A model generated the notes under the pieces. That model saw only the letters and a list, made by a program, of their open reading frames with translations. It was not told the origin of the DNA and did no database searches. The position numbers and the translations under genes are program-made. A stretch of DNA of 10,309 nt, taken from Parvibaculum sp. Its GTDB lineage: Bacteria; Pseudomonadota; Alphaproteobacteria; Parvibaculales; Parvibaculaceae. The DNA lies in the NCBI GenBank assembly GCA_020062605.1, contig JAGUWA010000392.1, positions 1 through 10,309 of the forward strand, given 5' to 3'. Of the stretch, positions 1 through 6,288 are shown piece after piece (the first letter of the stretch is position 1; every line of letters starts with the position of its first letter).

Positions 1-437
1 CGGCCGCGCGCGGCATGGTCGTCGGCACGCACGGTTCGACCTTCGGCGGCAATCCGCTGGCGATGGCGGTGGCAAGCGCGGTGATGGACCTCGCGCTCGA
101 CGAGAACTTCCTTCCGCACGTGAACATGCTCGGCCTCAAGCTTCGCCAGAAGCTCGCCATGCTCGCCGACCAGTACCCCCGCGTGATCGAAAGCGTGCGC
201 GGCGAAGGCCTGATGCTCGGCCTCAAGTGCCGGGTGCCGAATACCGATCTCGTGGCAGCATTGCGCGAGGAGAAGATGCTGACGGTGGGCGCGGGCGACA
301 ATGTGGTCCGCCTTCTGCCGCCGCTCATCATCGAGGAAGTGCACCTCGAAGAGGCGATGGAAAAACTTGGCCGGGCTTGCGCGAAGCTCGACGCGGCGCT
401 CGGCGAGAAGCCCGCCGCCGCAGGAGCGACATCATGA
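1..437 (+). CDS. argD: Acetylornithine aminotransferase, C-terminal part (5' end outside window)
   Basis: PLP-dependent, cytosolic class III aminotransferase of arginine synthesis; it converts N-acetylglutamate semialdehyde to N-acetylornithine with glutamate as amino donor. The reading frame is open from base 3, and only about the last 144 residues are present. The first visible residues, AARGMVVGTHGSTFGGNPLA, match the conserved ArgD segment after the PLP lysine; the Thr in GSTFGGNP normally contacts the cofactor phosphate of the partner subunit. GEGLMLGL and VVRLLPPLII further on are typical of the small C-terminal domain. The catalytic lysine lies upstream of the window. The stop overlaps the argF start (ATGA), so the two are translationally coupled. 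In many bacteria ArgD also acts as succinyldiaminopimelate aminotransferase; that cannot be judged here. The arg context makes the call firm. Confidence 0.96.
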   Translation, partial: AARGMVVGTHGSTFGGNPLAMAVASAVMDLALDENFLPHVNMLGLKLRQKLAMLADQYPRVIESVRGEGLMLGLKCRVPNTDLVAALREEKMLTVGAGDNVVRLLPPLIIEEVHLEEAMEKLGRACAKLDAALGEKPAAAGATS

Positions 438-1363
438 GCCCGCGGCATTTTCTCGATCTCGATGACGTCACGCCGGTCGACATCCGGGCGATCCTCGAAA
501 GCTCGAAGAAGCGCAAGGCCGGGCGTGCCGGTCTCGGCCAGGCCGAACCCGACGCGGACAAGCCGCTCAAGGGCAAGCTTCTCGCGATGCTTTTCGAAAA
601 GCCGTCGACGCGGACGCGCGTTTCCTTCGACGTCGCCATGCGTCAGCTCGGCGGCGAAACGCTGCTGCTGAACGGCAACGACACGCAGCTCGGCCGCGGC
701 GAAACCATCGCCGACACGGCCCGCGTTCTCTCGCGCTATGTCGACGCGATCATGATCCGCACCACCGACCACAAGCACCTGCTGGAGCTTGCGGAATATG
801 CGAGCGTGCCCGTCATCAACGGCCTCACCGACCGCTCCCATCCCTGCCAGTTGATGGCGGACGTGATGACCTTCGAGGAGCACAAGGGGCCGATCAAGGG
901 ACGGCGCATCGCCTGGGTCGGCGACGGCAACAACATGGTGACGTCCTGGATACAGGCCGCCGCCCAGCTTGAATTCGAGCTGCGGCTTGCCTGTCCGCGC
1001 GAACTCGCACCGAGCGCGGACGCGATCTCCTGGGCGAAGTCCCGGAACGCGGACATCCTGCTCACGACCGATCCCTATGAAGCGGTGAAGGATGCTGATT
1101 GCGTCAATGCCGATACCTGGGTCTCGATGGGCGACAGCGAGGAAACGGCCTCGCGCCGTCACAACCTTCTCGCTCCCTATCAGGTGAACGAGCGCCTGAT
1201 GGCGGCTGCGGGCAAGGAGGCGATCTTCATGCACTGCCTGCCCGCGCATCGAGGTGAGGAAGTGATTGCCGATGTGATCGACGGGCCGGCCTCGGTCGTT
1301 TTCGACGAGGCCGAGAACCGGCTTCACGCGCAAAAGGGCGTTCTCGCCTGGTGCTTCCAGTGA
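434..1363 (+). CDS. argF: Ornithine carbamoyltransferase
   Basis: Cytosolic enzyme that joins carbamoyl phosphate and ornithine to give citrulline. The predicted protein has 309 residues, the usual family length. The carbamoyl-phosphate motif STRTR is at residues 58-62, HPCQ at 136-139, the ornithine-binding SMG loop at 231-233, and the catalytic-Cys motif HCLPAHRGEE at 267-276. A short charged insert (about residues 28-46) precedes the first core strand, as in many alphaproteobacterial ArgF proteins. ATG at 434 is chosen because it overlaps the argD stop and has AGGAG 7 nt upstream; the frame stays open to 227, but that extension is argD sequence read in another frame. hslO follows after 28 nt. 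Nothing suggests a catabolic paralogue; no arcA or arcC is nearby. Confidence 0.98.
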   Translation: MSPRHFLDLDDVTPVDIRAILESSKKRKAGRAGLGQAEPDADKPLKGKLLAMLFEKPSTRTRVSFDVAMRQLGGETLLLNGNDTQLGRGETIADTARVLSRYVDAIMIRTTDHKHLLELAEYASVPVINGLTDRSHPCQLMADVMTFEEHKGPIKGRRIAWVGDGNNMVTSWIQAAAQLEFELRLACPRELAPSADAISWAKSRNADILLTTDPYEAVKDADCVNADTWVSMGDSEETASRRHNLLAPYQVNERLMAAAGKEAIFMHCLPAHRGEEVIADVIDGPASVVFDEAENRLHAQKGVLAWCFQ

Positions 1364-1391
1364 AACACGTAGAGCAGCATCGAGAGTTTCC

Positions 1392-2351
1392 GTGAGCAGT
1401 TCGGACGGCACCGGCATCGACGACCTCGTACAACCGTTCCAGATCGAGGATCTGGGCATTCGCGGCCGGATCGTCCGCCTGGGCCCGCTGGTCGACCGCG
1501 TGCTGACGAGCCACGCCTATCCCGAACCCGTCTCGCGACTCCTCGGCGAAGCGCTGGCGCTCACCGCCATGATCGGCTCCGCGCTGAAATTCGACGGCCG
1601 CTTCATCCTGCAGACGCAGAGCAACGGGCCGGTGAACATGATCGTCGCGGACTATGAGGCGCCGGGAAAACTGCGCGGCTATGCGATGATGAATTCGGAG
1701 CGGCTTGCCGAGGCGATCGGTGCGGGCCGCACCGGCCCGGCGGACCTGATGGGCGAAGGACATCTTGCGCTCACCATCGACCAGGGTCCGGACATGGAGC
1801 GCTATCAGGGTATCGTGGCGCTCCTTCCGGGCGGCCTCAGCCACAGCGCACACGAATATTTCGCGAATTCAGAACAGGTTGCGACGCGCATCCGCCTCGC
1901 GGCGGGCCCCTTCTATCACCGCGAAGCGACAGGGCCGGAAAAGAACTGGCGCGCGGGCGCCATCATGATCCAGCACATCGCGCGGGATGGCGGCCTCACC
2001 GGCTATCGCGAAGACCGGGACGAAAGCCCTTATACGGACGAAGAGGAAGCCTGGAACCGAGCCTCGATCCTGCTCGACACGGTGGAGGATCACGAACTCC
2101 TCGATCCCGACCTCGAACCGAACCGGCTGCTCTATCGCCTGTTTCACGAGGATGGCGTGCGCGCCTTCGATCCGGCGCCGGTGGAATTTTCCTGCCACTG
2201 TTCGCGCGAGCGCATGACCTCCGTACTGCGCTCCTTCGGCAGCCATGAAATAGACGAAATGGTGCAGGAGGGTGTCATCACCGTGACCTGCGAATTCTGC
2301 AGCGAGGTCTACATCTTCGAGCCCGCCGAATTGAAGGAAGGGCTGAACTGA
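1392..2351 (+). CDS. hslO: Hsp33 redox-regulated chaperonin
   Basis: Cytosolic holdase chaperone, activated when oxidants make its C-terminal zinc centre form disulfides and unfold. The 319-residue protein has the N-terminal Hsp33 core (LGEALALTAMIGSALKFDGR at 51-70, then GYAMMNSERL) and a C-terminal redox switch: CHC with Cys268 and Cys270, and CEFC with Cys300 and Cys303, fitting the family pattern CxC...CxxC. All four zinc ligands are present, so the switch should work. The start is GTG at 1392 with a weak GAGAG six nt upstream; the next in-frame ATG would remove conserved core. hslO directly behind argF is a common alphaproteobacterial order, and it probably shares the arg transcript. The body is slightly longer than the E. 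coli protein, with acidic stretches around residues 208-220 and 230-242. Confidence 0.97.
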   Translation: MSSSDGTGIDDLVQPFQIEDLGIRGRIVRLGPLVDRVLTSHAYPEPVSRLLGEALALTAMIGSALKFDGRFILQTQSNGPVNMIVADYEAPGKLRGYAMMNSERLAEAIGAGRTGPADLMGEGHLALTIDQGPDMERYQGIVALLPGGLSHSAHEYFANSEQVATRIRLAAGPFYHREATGPEKNWRAGAIMIQHIARDGGLTGYREDRDESPYTDEEEAWNRASILLDTVEDHELLDPDLEPNRLLYRLFHEDGVRAFDPAPVEFSCHCSRERMTSVLRSFGSHEIDEMVQEGVITVTCEFCSEVYIFEPAELKEGLN

Positions 2352-2365
2352 ACGAGGCCCTTGAA

Positions 2366-2986
2366 GTGAACCGTCCCGAACGCTCCGGCTCCTTTCTGCC
2401 ACGCGCCCTCTGCCTGGCGCTGCTTCTTCCCGTTCTTGCCGCCTGTGCCGGCGATCCGCCGCCATCCACCCGACCGGCCTCCGTTTCCTTCGAGGCAAGG
2501 CCTGCATTGCGCATCGACATCGCAAACGTGACGACCGACAGCCGGTTCAATTCCTCCGGCCGCGAGCCTTATGTCGAGCATCTTCACAAGGTGACGCCTT
2601 CGACCATCGCGCGGGGCTGGGCGGACGCACGCCTCGTCGCGAGCGGTAATCGCGGCACGGCGGTGCTCACCGTTCTCGACGGCACGGTGACGCAGGAGCG
2701 GCTCGAAAAGAAAGGCGGCCTTACCGGCCTTTTCGGCGACCAGCTCGACACGCGGTTGAAGGCCCGCCTCAAGGCGCGTCTCGCCGTGGAGCGTCCGACG
2801 CCGGACGGCGGGTTGGGCACGTGGTCGGCGGAGGTCGACGTGACCGCCGAACGCACGGTTCTCGAAAGCGCAAGCCTCAACGAGCGCGATGCCGCCTATG
2901 CGGCGTTGATGCAGGCGCTGGCGGCGAAATTCGACACCGAGCTGACGGCGGAAGTGCAGCGCAGTATGGGCCCGGTGCTGAGGTAG
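2366..2986 (+). CDS. Predicted lipoprotein of unknown function
   Basis: A 206-residue protein with a lipoprotein signal: positive N-terminus (residues 1-13), hydrophobic stretch 14-24, and lipobox LAAC with Cys27, followed by Gly-Asp and a Pro/Ser linker. It should be exported and lipidated; Asp at +3 gives no clear sorting rule outside Enterobacteria. The mature part holds an alternating strand region (residues 45-110), a basic KARLKARLAVER patch, and an alanine-rich helical C-terminus (about 170-206), reminiscent of small outer-membrane lipoproteins that carry a YajG- or DUF4136-like fold, but I do not recognise a named family. The start is GTG at 2366 with GAGG 8 nt upstream, 14 nt after the hslO stop, so it is the last gene of the argD-argF-hslO run. 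It converges on argE with only 3 nt between stops. Confidence 0.85.
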   Translation: MNRPERSGSFLPRALCLALLLPVLAACAGDPPPSTRPASVSFEARPALRIDIANVTTDSRFNSSGREPYVEHLHKVTPSTIARGWADARLVASGNRGTAVLTVLDGTVTQERLEKKGGLTGLFGDQLDTRLKARLKARLAVERPTPDGGLGTWSAEVDVTAERTVLESASLNERDAAYAALMQALAAKFDTELTAEVQRSMGPVLR

Positions 2987-2989
2987 CTG

Positions 2990-4174
2990 TTAGAGCGGCC
3001 GTCCCGACACGAAGTCGGCGAGGCGCCGCATGAAGGTCTCGCATTCGGCGATCTGCGAAAGTTCGATGAATTCGTCGGGCTTGTGTGCCTGCGCGATGTC
3101 GCCGGGACCGCAGACGACGGTCGGAATGTCCGCAAGCTGAAAGAGCCCGGCTTCCGTGTTGTAGGAAACGGCCTCCGCCGAGTTGCACTGCGCGAGCTTC
3201 ATGACCAGCGTTTCGCCCGGATCGCCGTCAAGGGCGGCGAGCCCCGGCGATTGTGCGCGGGCCACTGTCTCGATTTTCGCGCCGGGGAAGATGGCGCGCA
3301 TACGCGGCAGCACCTCCTCTTCCGCATAGGCGTTGAAGCGGGTGATGATCTCCGTAGGGTCGGTATCCGGCAGCGAACGATATTCCCAGAGGAAAGAGCA
3401 GCTTTTTGGAATGATGTTGAGCGCCGTTCCGCCCTTGATAGTGCCGACATTGATCGTCGTATAGGGCGGGCTGAAGCGGCCAGACGCGTCGCCGCGCTCG
3501 CGCATTTCCGCAGCGAGCGTCATCAGGAAGGAAATGAGTTCCACCGCATATTGAATGGCGCTGACGCCGAGATGCGTCTGGCTCGAATGGAATTCGAGGC
3601 CCGTCACTTTCGTGTTGTAGGACTGGATACCCTTGTGCGCGTTCACGACCTTCATGGATGAAGGCTCGCCGACGATGACGACCTGGGGGCGCGGCAGCTC
3701 GCGGATGATGCTTTCGATCATCGGGCGGACACCGAGGCAGCCGACTTCCTCGTCATAGGAAAGCGCGAGGTGGACCGGCACCTTCGGCCCGCCCTTCAGG
3801 AACTTCGGCACATAGGCGAGCGCGATGGCAATGAAGCTCTTCATGTCGCTCGCCCCGCGTCCGAAAAGCCTGCCGTCCTTCTCGACGATGCCGAAGGGGT
3901 CGCTCGACCAGTCCTGCCCTTCGACAGGAACGACATCCGTATGTCCGGAAAGCACGATACCGCCGGGCTCCGCTTCGTCCCCGAGCGTTGCGAAGAGATT
4001 GGCTTTGGTGCCGTCCTCGTTCATCACCCGCCGCGACGGGACGCCATGGCTTGCGAGATAGCTTTCGACGAATTCGATCAGCGCCAGATTGGAAAGATGG
4101 CTCGTCGTGTCGAAGGAGACGAGCTTCTCGATCATCTCCCGGGGCGTGAAGATTTGCGGCGAGGCCATGGGCAC
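2990..4174 (-). CDS. argE: Acetylornithine deacetylase (M20 family)
   Basis: Zinc-dependent cytosolic hydrolase that releases acetate from N-acetylornithine to give ornithine, the substrate of ArgF encoded nearby. Length is 394 residues, close to E. coli ArgE. The M20 signatures are intact: SGHTDVVPVEG (His78 and Asp80), GRGASDMK (Asp110), DEEVGC (Glu142 general base, Glu143 ligand), VGEP (Glu170), and a C-terminal AHKPDEFI (His364). The dimerisation lid lies around 185-290. Two starts are possible: GTG at 4174 with GGA at good distance, or ATG at 4168, two codons in; the choice changes only Met-Pro. It is 79 nt behind apaG and probably transcribed from the metZ side. DapE and other M20 deacylases are the main alternatives; the GQDWSSDPF and CGPGDIAQAHKPDEF motifs favour ArgE. 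Confidence 0.95.
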   Translation of the reverse strand: MPMASPQIFTPREMIEKLVSFDTTSHLSNLALIEFVESYLASHGVPSRRVMNEDGTKANLFATLGDEAEPGGIVLSGHTDVVPVEGQDWSSDPFGIVEKDGRLFGRGASDMKSFIAIALAYVPKFLKGGPKVPVHLALSYDEEVGCLGVRPMIESIIRELPRPQVVIVGEPSSMKVVNAHKGIQSYNTKVTGLEFHSSQTHLGVSAIQYAVELISFLMTLAAEMRERGDASGRFSPPYTTINVGTIKGGTALNIIPKSCSFLWEYRSLPDTDPTEIITRFNAYAEEEVLPRMRAIFPGAKIETVARAQSPGLAALDGDPGETLVMKLAQCNSAEAVSYNTEAGLFQLADIPTVVCGPGDIAQAHKPDEFIELSQIAECETFMRRLADFVSGRPL

Positions 4175-4253
4175 CGGTTTCCAGCATTAGAGGACGGCGA
4201 TAACGTGCGTCATCCTAAACCGGTGCGGCGCGGGAAGCGAGGCGTGCGAGGTT

Positions 4254-4646
4254 TTAGTGCAGCATCCGCATCGCATGTGGGCAATCGAGCGAGAAGGCGG
4301 GGATGTCGACCTCGAAGGTCTCGCCCGCATCGGTCTCCATCTCGTAGTTGCCGAACATGATGCCCGACGGAGCGCCGAGCGGTGTGCCGCTCGTATATTC
4401 GAAGGTTTCGCCGGGCTTGAGCACCGGCTGTTCGCCGACAACGCCGGGCCCGCGCACTTCATGCACATGCCCGCAAGCATCCGTGATCTTCCAGTAGCGC
4501 GCGCGCAGCTTCACCGTTTCACGTCCGCGATTCTCGATCGTGACGTGATACGCCCAGACGTAATAGTCCTGCTCGGGTTCGGACTGGTCCTCGAGATAGG
4601 TCGGCTCGACCAGAATATTGATGGACCGGGTCATGGCGCTGTACAT
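4254..4646 (-). CDS. apaG: ApaG domain protein
   Basis: A small (130-residue) cytosolic beta-sandwich protein of the ApaG/DUF525 family. Mutants in enterobacteria affect Co2+ resistance and Mg2+ efflux, but the biochemical role is unclear; the fold also occurs in eukaryotic FBXO3 and PDIP38. Family motifs are clear: YVWAYHVTIENRG (29-41), ARYWKITDACGH (49-60), the GPGVVGEQP loop (66-74), YTSGTPL (84-90) and SGIMFGNYEM (94-103). The start ATG at 4646 has AAGGA 8 nt upstream; a second ATG four codons in is less well placed. In enterobacteria apaG sits with ksgA and apaH; here it lies between metZ and argE. The 192-nt gap to metZ may hold its own weak promoter. Confidence 0.96.
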   Translation of the reverse strand: MYSAMTRSINILVEPTYLEDQSEPEQDYYVWAYHVTIENRGRETVKLRARYWKITDACGHVHEVRGPGVVGEQPVLKPGETFEYTSGTPLGAPSGIMFGNYEMETDAGETFEVDIPAFSLDCPHAMRMLH

Positions 4647-4712
4647 CGGGCGATCCTTGCACGAAGACGTCTGTGAATGCGGGACCCGGCTTTCTGGCCG
4701 CGTCCTGCAAGG

Positions 4713-4741
4713 GATATGTACCGCATCGTGCCTTCCGGCAA
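4713..4741 (-). promoter_or_regulatory. Candidate weak promoter for apaG in the 192-nt metZ-apaG gap
   Basis: Reading the minus strand, TTGCCG (4741-4736) is followed after exactly 17 nt by CATATC (4718-4713). Each hexamer matches the sigma-70 consensus only in part, so this is a suggestion. The rest of the 4647-4838 gap holds no further gene that I can support, and no clear metZ terminator. Confidence 0.25.
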
Positions 4742-4838
4742 GTTGCCGAAAAACCTTTCCCCCGCAGGATTAAAACCTTAGCGGATACACTCTAACTTCC
4801 TGTTAATGGCGGCGATTTTGAGGCGCAGGGTTAACGCT

Positions 4839-6029
4839 TTACGCCAGCGCCCTCTCCATGTCCTCGATCAGGTCGGCGGAGTCTTCGAGCCCGACCGACA
4901 GCCGCACCAGGCCCTCGTTGATGCCGAGCTCCTCGCGCACGTCTTGTGTGAGCCGTTGATGGGTGGTTGTTGCGGGATGCGTGATGAGGCTCTTCGAGTC
5001 GCCCAGATTGTTCGAAATCTTGACGACCTGCAGCGCATTGGCAAAACGGAAGGCGCCGGCCTTTCCGCCCTTCACCTCGAAGGCGACGATGTTGCCGCCG
5101 GCCTCCATCTGCCTCTTCGCGAGATTATGCTGCGGATGGCTCGGCAACCCCGGATAGAAGACGCGCTCGATCCCCTTGTGTCCTTCGAGGAACCGCGCCA
5201 CGGCCTCGGCGTTTCGGGCATGTTCCCGCACACGCAGGTCGAGCGTCTCGAGGCTCTTGAGCATCACCCAGGCGTTGAACGGGCTGAGGCTCGGGCCTGT
5301 CTGGCGCAGGAAGTTCGCAAGATGGTCGGTAATGAACTGCTGGTCGGCCAGCACGACGCCGCCGAGGCAGCGGCCCTGGCCGTCGATATGTTTCGTCGCC
5401 GAATAGACGACGACATCCGCGCCGAGCTCCATCGGCCGCTGCAGGGCCGGTGTCGCGAAGACATTGTCGATGACGAGTTTTGCGCCCGCCGCATGCGCGA
5501 TATCGGCGACCGCCCTGATGTCGATGATCTCGAGCGTCGGGTTCGACGGCGTTTCGAGAAACAGCACCTTGGTGTTCGGCCGCACGGCCTTCTTCCAGGC
5601 GTCGATGTCGCGCCCGTCGACAAGCGTCGAGTTCACGCCGAAGCGCGGCAGCAGGTCTTCCACGATGTAGCGGCACGAGCCGAAAAGGGCGCGCGACGAG
5701 AGCACATGGTCGCCGGCTTTGAGATAGCAGAGCAGGGCGGAGGTCACGGCCGCCATGCCGGTCGCGGTCGCGCGGGCGTCTTCCGCCCCTTCGAGTGCCG
5801 CCATGCGCTCCTCGAACATGCGCACCGTCGGGTTGGAGAAGCGGCTGTAGACGAAGCCCGGCTCCTCGTTCTTGAAGCGCCGCTCGGCAGCCTCCATGGA
5901 GTCGTAGACATAGCCAGACGTGAGGAACAGGGCCTCGCTGGTTTCGCCGAAAGGCGTGCGGTTCGTGCCGCCATGAACGGCCTCAGTGCGGGGCCGAAGC
6001 GTCCGGCCGTCTCGTGTCGTCTTGCTCAT
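4839..6029 (-). CDS. metZ: O-succinylhomoserine sulfhydrylase
   Basis: PLP enzyme of the Cys/Met metabolism family that makes homocysteine directly from O-succinylhomoserine and sulfide, the penultimate step of methionine synthesis. Length is 396 residues. The partner-subunit phosphate motif YSRFSNPT is at 61-68, the cofactor-stacking region at 112-121, VIDNVFATP with Asp188, and the Schiff-base lysine Lys213 in SATKH; the C-terminal LGDSKSLITHPATTTH and GLVRLSVGLED are intact. TSGYVYDSMEAAE and the SAM-II riboswitch upstream favour MetZ over cystathionine gamma-synthase (MetB) or MetY; MetY would be considerably longer. The ATG at 6029 lies 14 nt behind the U-run of the leader terminator, with GGGG as a poor ribosome-binding site. 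Expression should fall when SAM is high. apaG follows after 192 nt. Confidence 0.95.
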   Translation of the reverse strand: MSKTTRDGRTLRPRTEAVHGGTNRTPFGETSEALFLTSGYVYDSMEAAERRFKNEEPGFVYSRFSNPTVRMFEERMAALEGAEDARATATGMAAVTSALLCYLKAGDHVLSSRALFGSCRYIVEDLLPRFGVNSTLVDGRDIDAWKKAVRPNTKVLFLETPSNPTLEIIDIRAVADIAHAAGAKLVIDNVFATPALQRPMELGADVVVYSATKHIDGQGRCLGGVVLADQQFITDHLANFLRQTGPSLSPFNAWVMLKSLETLDLRVREHARNAEAVARFLEGHKGIERVFYPGLPSHPQHNLAKRQMEAGGNIVAFEVKGGKAGAFRFANALQVVKISNNLGDSKSLITHPATTTHQRLTQDVREELGINEGLVRLSVGLEDSADLIEDMERALA

Positions 6030-6043
6030 CCGGGCTACCCCAT

Positions 6044-6072
6044 AAAAAAACCCCGACCGTATGGGATCGGGG
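6044..6072 (-). terminator. Intrinsic terminator in the metZ leader (expression platform)
   Basis: On the minus strand CCCCGATC (6072-6065) pairs with GGTCGGGG (6058-6051), 8 bp including one G-U, with a 6-nt loop, followed immediately by seven T (6050-6044). It sits between the SAM-II aptamer and the metZ start 14 nt downstream, so it acts as an attenuator and does not end an upstream gene; no gene reads leftwards into it. Confidence 0.9.
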
Positions 6073-6086
6073 CTCGCGTCCCGACC
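6064..6086 (-). promoter_or_regulatory. Predicted antiterminator hairpin
   Basis: GGTCGGG (6086-6080), the 3' edge of the aptamer, can pair with CCCGATCC (6071-6064), the 5' arm of the terminator: 7 bp with one bulged U and an 8-nt loop. The same GGTCGG also forms the aptamer pseudoknot, so the pairings exclude each other. The sequence shows the pairing; its use is inferred. Confidence 0.55.
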
Positions 6087-6139
6087 TTTTTAGCGAGTTG
6101 TTTAACGTGGCCGCAAGCCGGTCGGCTCAAATCACCACG
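6080..6139 (-). promoter_or_regulatory. SAM-II riboswitch aptamer (metZ leader)
   Basis: The minus strand matches the SAM-II class seen before met genes in Alphaproteobacteria. P1 is CGTGG (6139-6135) with CCACG (6110-6106). The 5' arm of P1 is followed by the conserved TGATTT, then CCGACC (6125-6120), which pairs with GGTCGG (6086-6081) to form the pseudoknot. The A-rich joining segment ends in GCTAAAAAGG, the most diagnostic part of the class and nearly identical to the crystallised metX example. The element binds S-adenosylmethionine and should repress metZ. It starts only about 5 nt after the predicted transcription start. Confidence 0.93.
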
Positions 6140-6150
6140 GGATCGGGCGC

Positions 6151-6179
6151 ATTTAAGGGGGAGGGGGCACCCCCGTCAA
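6151..6179 (-). promoter_or_regulatory. Sigma-70-type promoter of metZ
   Basis: TTGACG (-35, 6179-6174), exactly 17 nt, then TTAAAT (-10, 6156-6151) on the minus strand. Each hexamer matches the consensus at most positions. The predicted start at about 6144 puts the SAM-II aptamer at the very 5' end of the RNA. The spacer is extreme: G-run, TG, C-runs. Confidence 0.7.
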
Positions 6180-6232
6180 GGCTCGATTACGCGAGCCGGC
6201 CTTCCGGGCTTTCCCCGTCCTGCCGCGGCAAC

Positions 6233-6238
6233 TATAAA
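6233..6238 (+). promoter_or_regulatory. Candidate -10 box for dcd
   Basis: TATAAA in otherwise GC-rich sequence, 51 nt before the dcd ATG. The matching -35 (TTTCCC, 6210-6215, 17-nt spacer) is poor. A start near 6245 would place the 6257-6273 hairpin in the 5' leader. Confidence 0.35.
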
Positions 6239-6256
6239 CGAGGCTTGAAAAGACGA

Positions 6257-6273
6257 GGCGGGCAAGGCCCGCC
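6257..6273 (+). repeat. GC-only hairpin just upstream of the dcd ribosome-binding site
   Basis: GGCGGGC (6257-6263) pairs perfectly with GCCCGCC (6267-6273) around a 3-nt loop. It ends 5 nt before the GAGGGA ribosome-binding site (6279-6284). There is no T-run, so it is no terminator; it could affect mRNA stability or ribosome access. Confidence 0.6.
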
Positions 6274-6288
6274 GCCCCGAGGGATTTC

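Noticed and set aside
227..433. Upstream extension of argF
   Set aside because: These codons are argD read in another frame and give an Arg-rich sequence; ATG 434 has a good ribosome-binding site and the normal ArgF N-terminus.
3005..3019. CCGAC/GTCGG hairpin near the argE 3' end
   Set aside because: It lies inside coding sequence, has a short stem and no T-run, so it does not serve as terminator for the convergent genes.
4736..4748. Small hairpin CGGCA-AGT-TGCCG
   Set aside because: Only 5 bp; the A-run on + lies after it and so would give T before the stem on -, not after. It is no terminator on either strand.
6180..6197. GGCTCG-6-CGAGCC inverted repeat upstream of the metZ -35
   Set aside because: Six GC-rich bp in a GC-rich gap can be chance; no known operator matches. 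Kept only as a note.
4806..6248. 480-codon open frame on + opposite metZ
   Set aside because: It is the antisense of a clearly conserved metZ, is rich in Arg/His/Glu shadow composition, and crosses the riboswitch and terminator. It is an artefact of GC-rich codon use.
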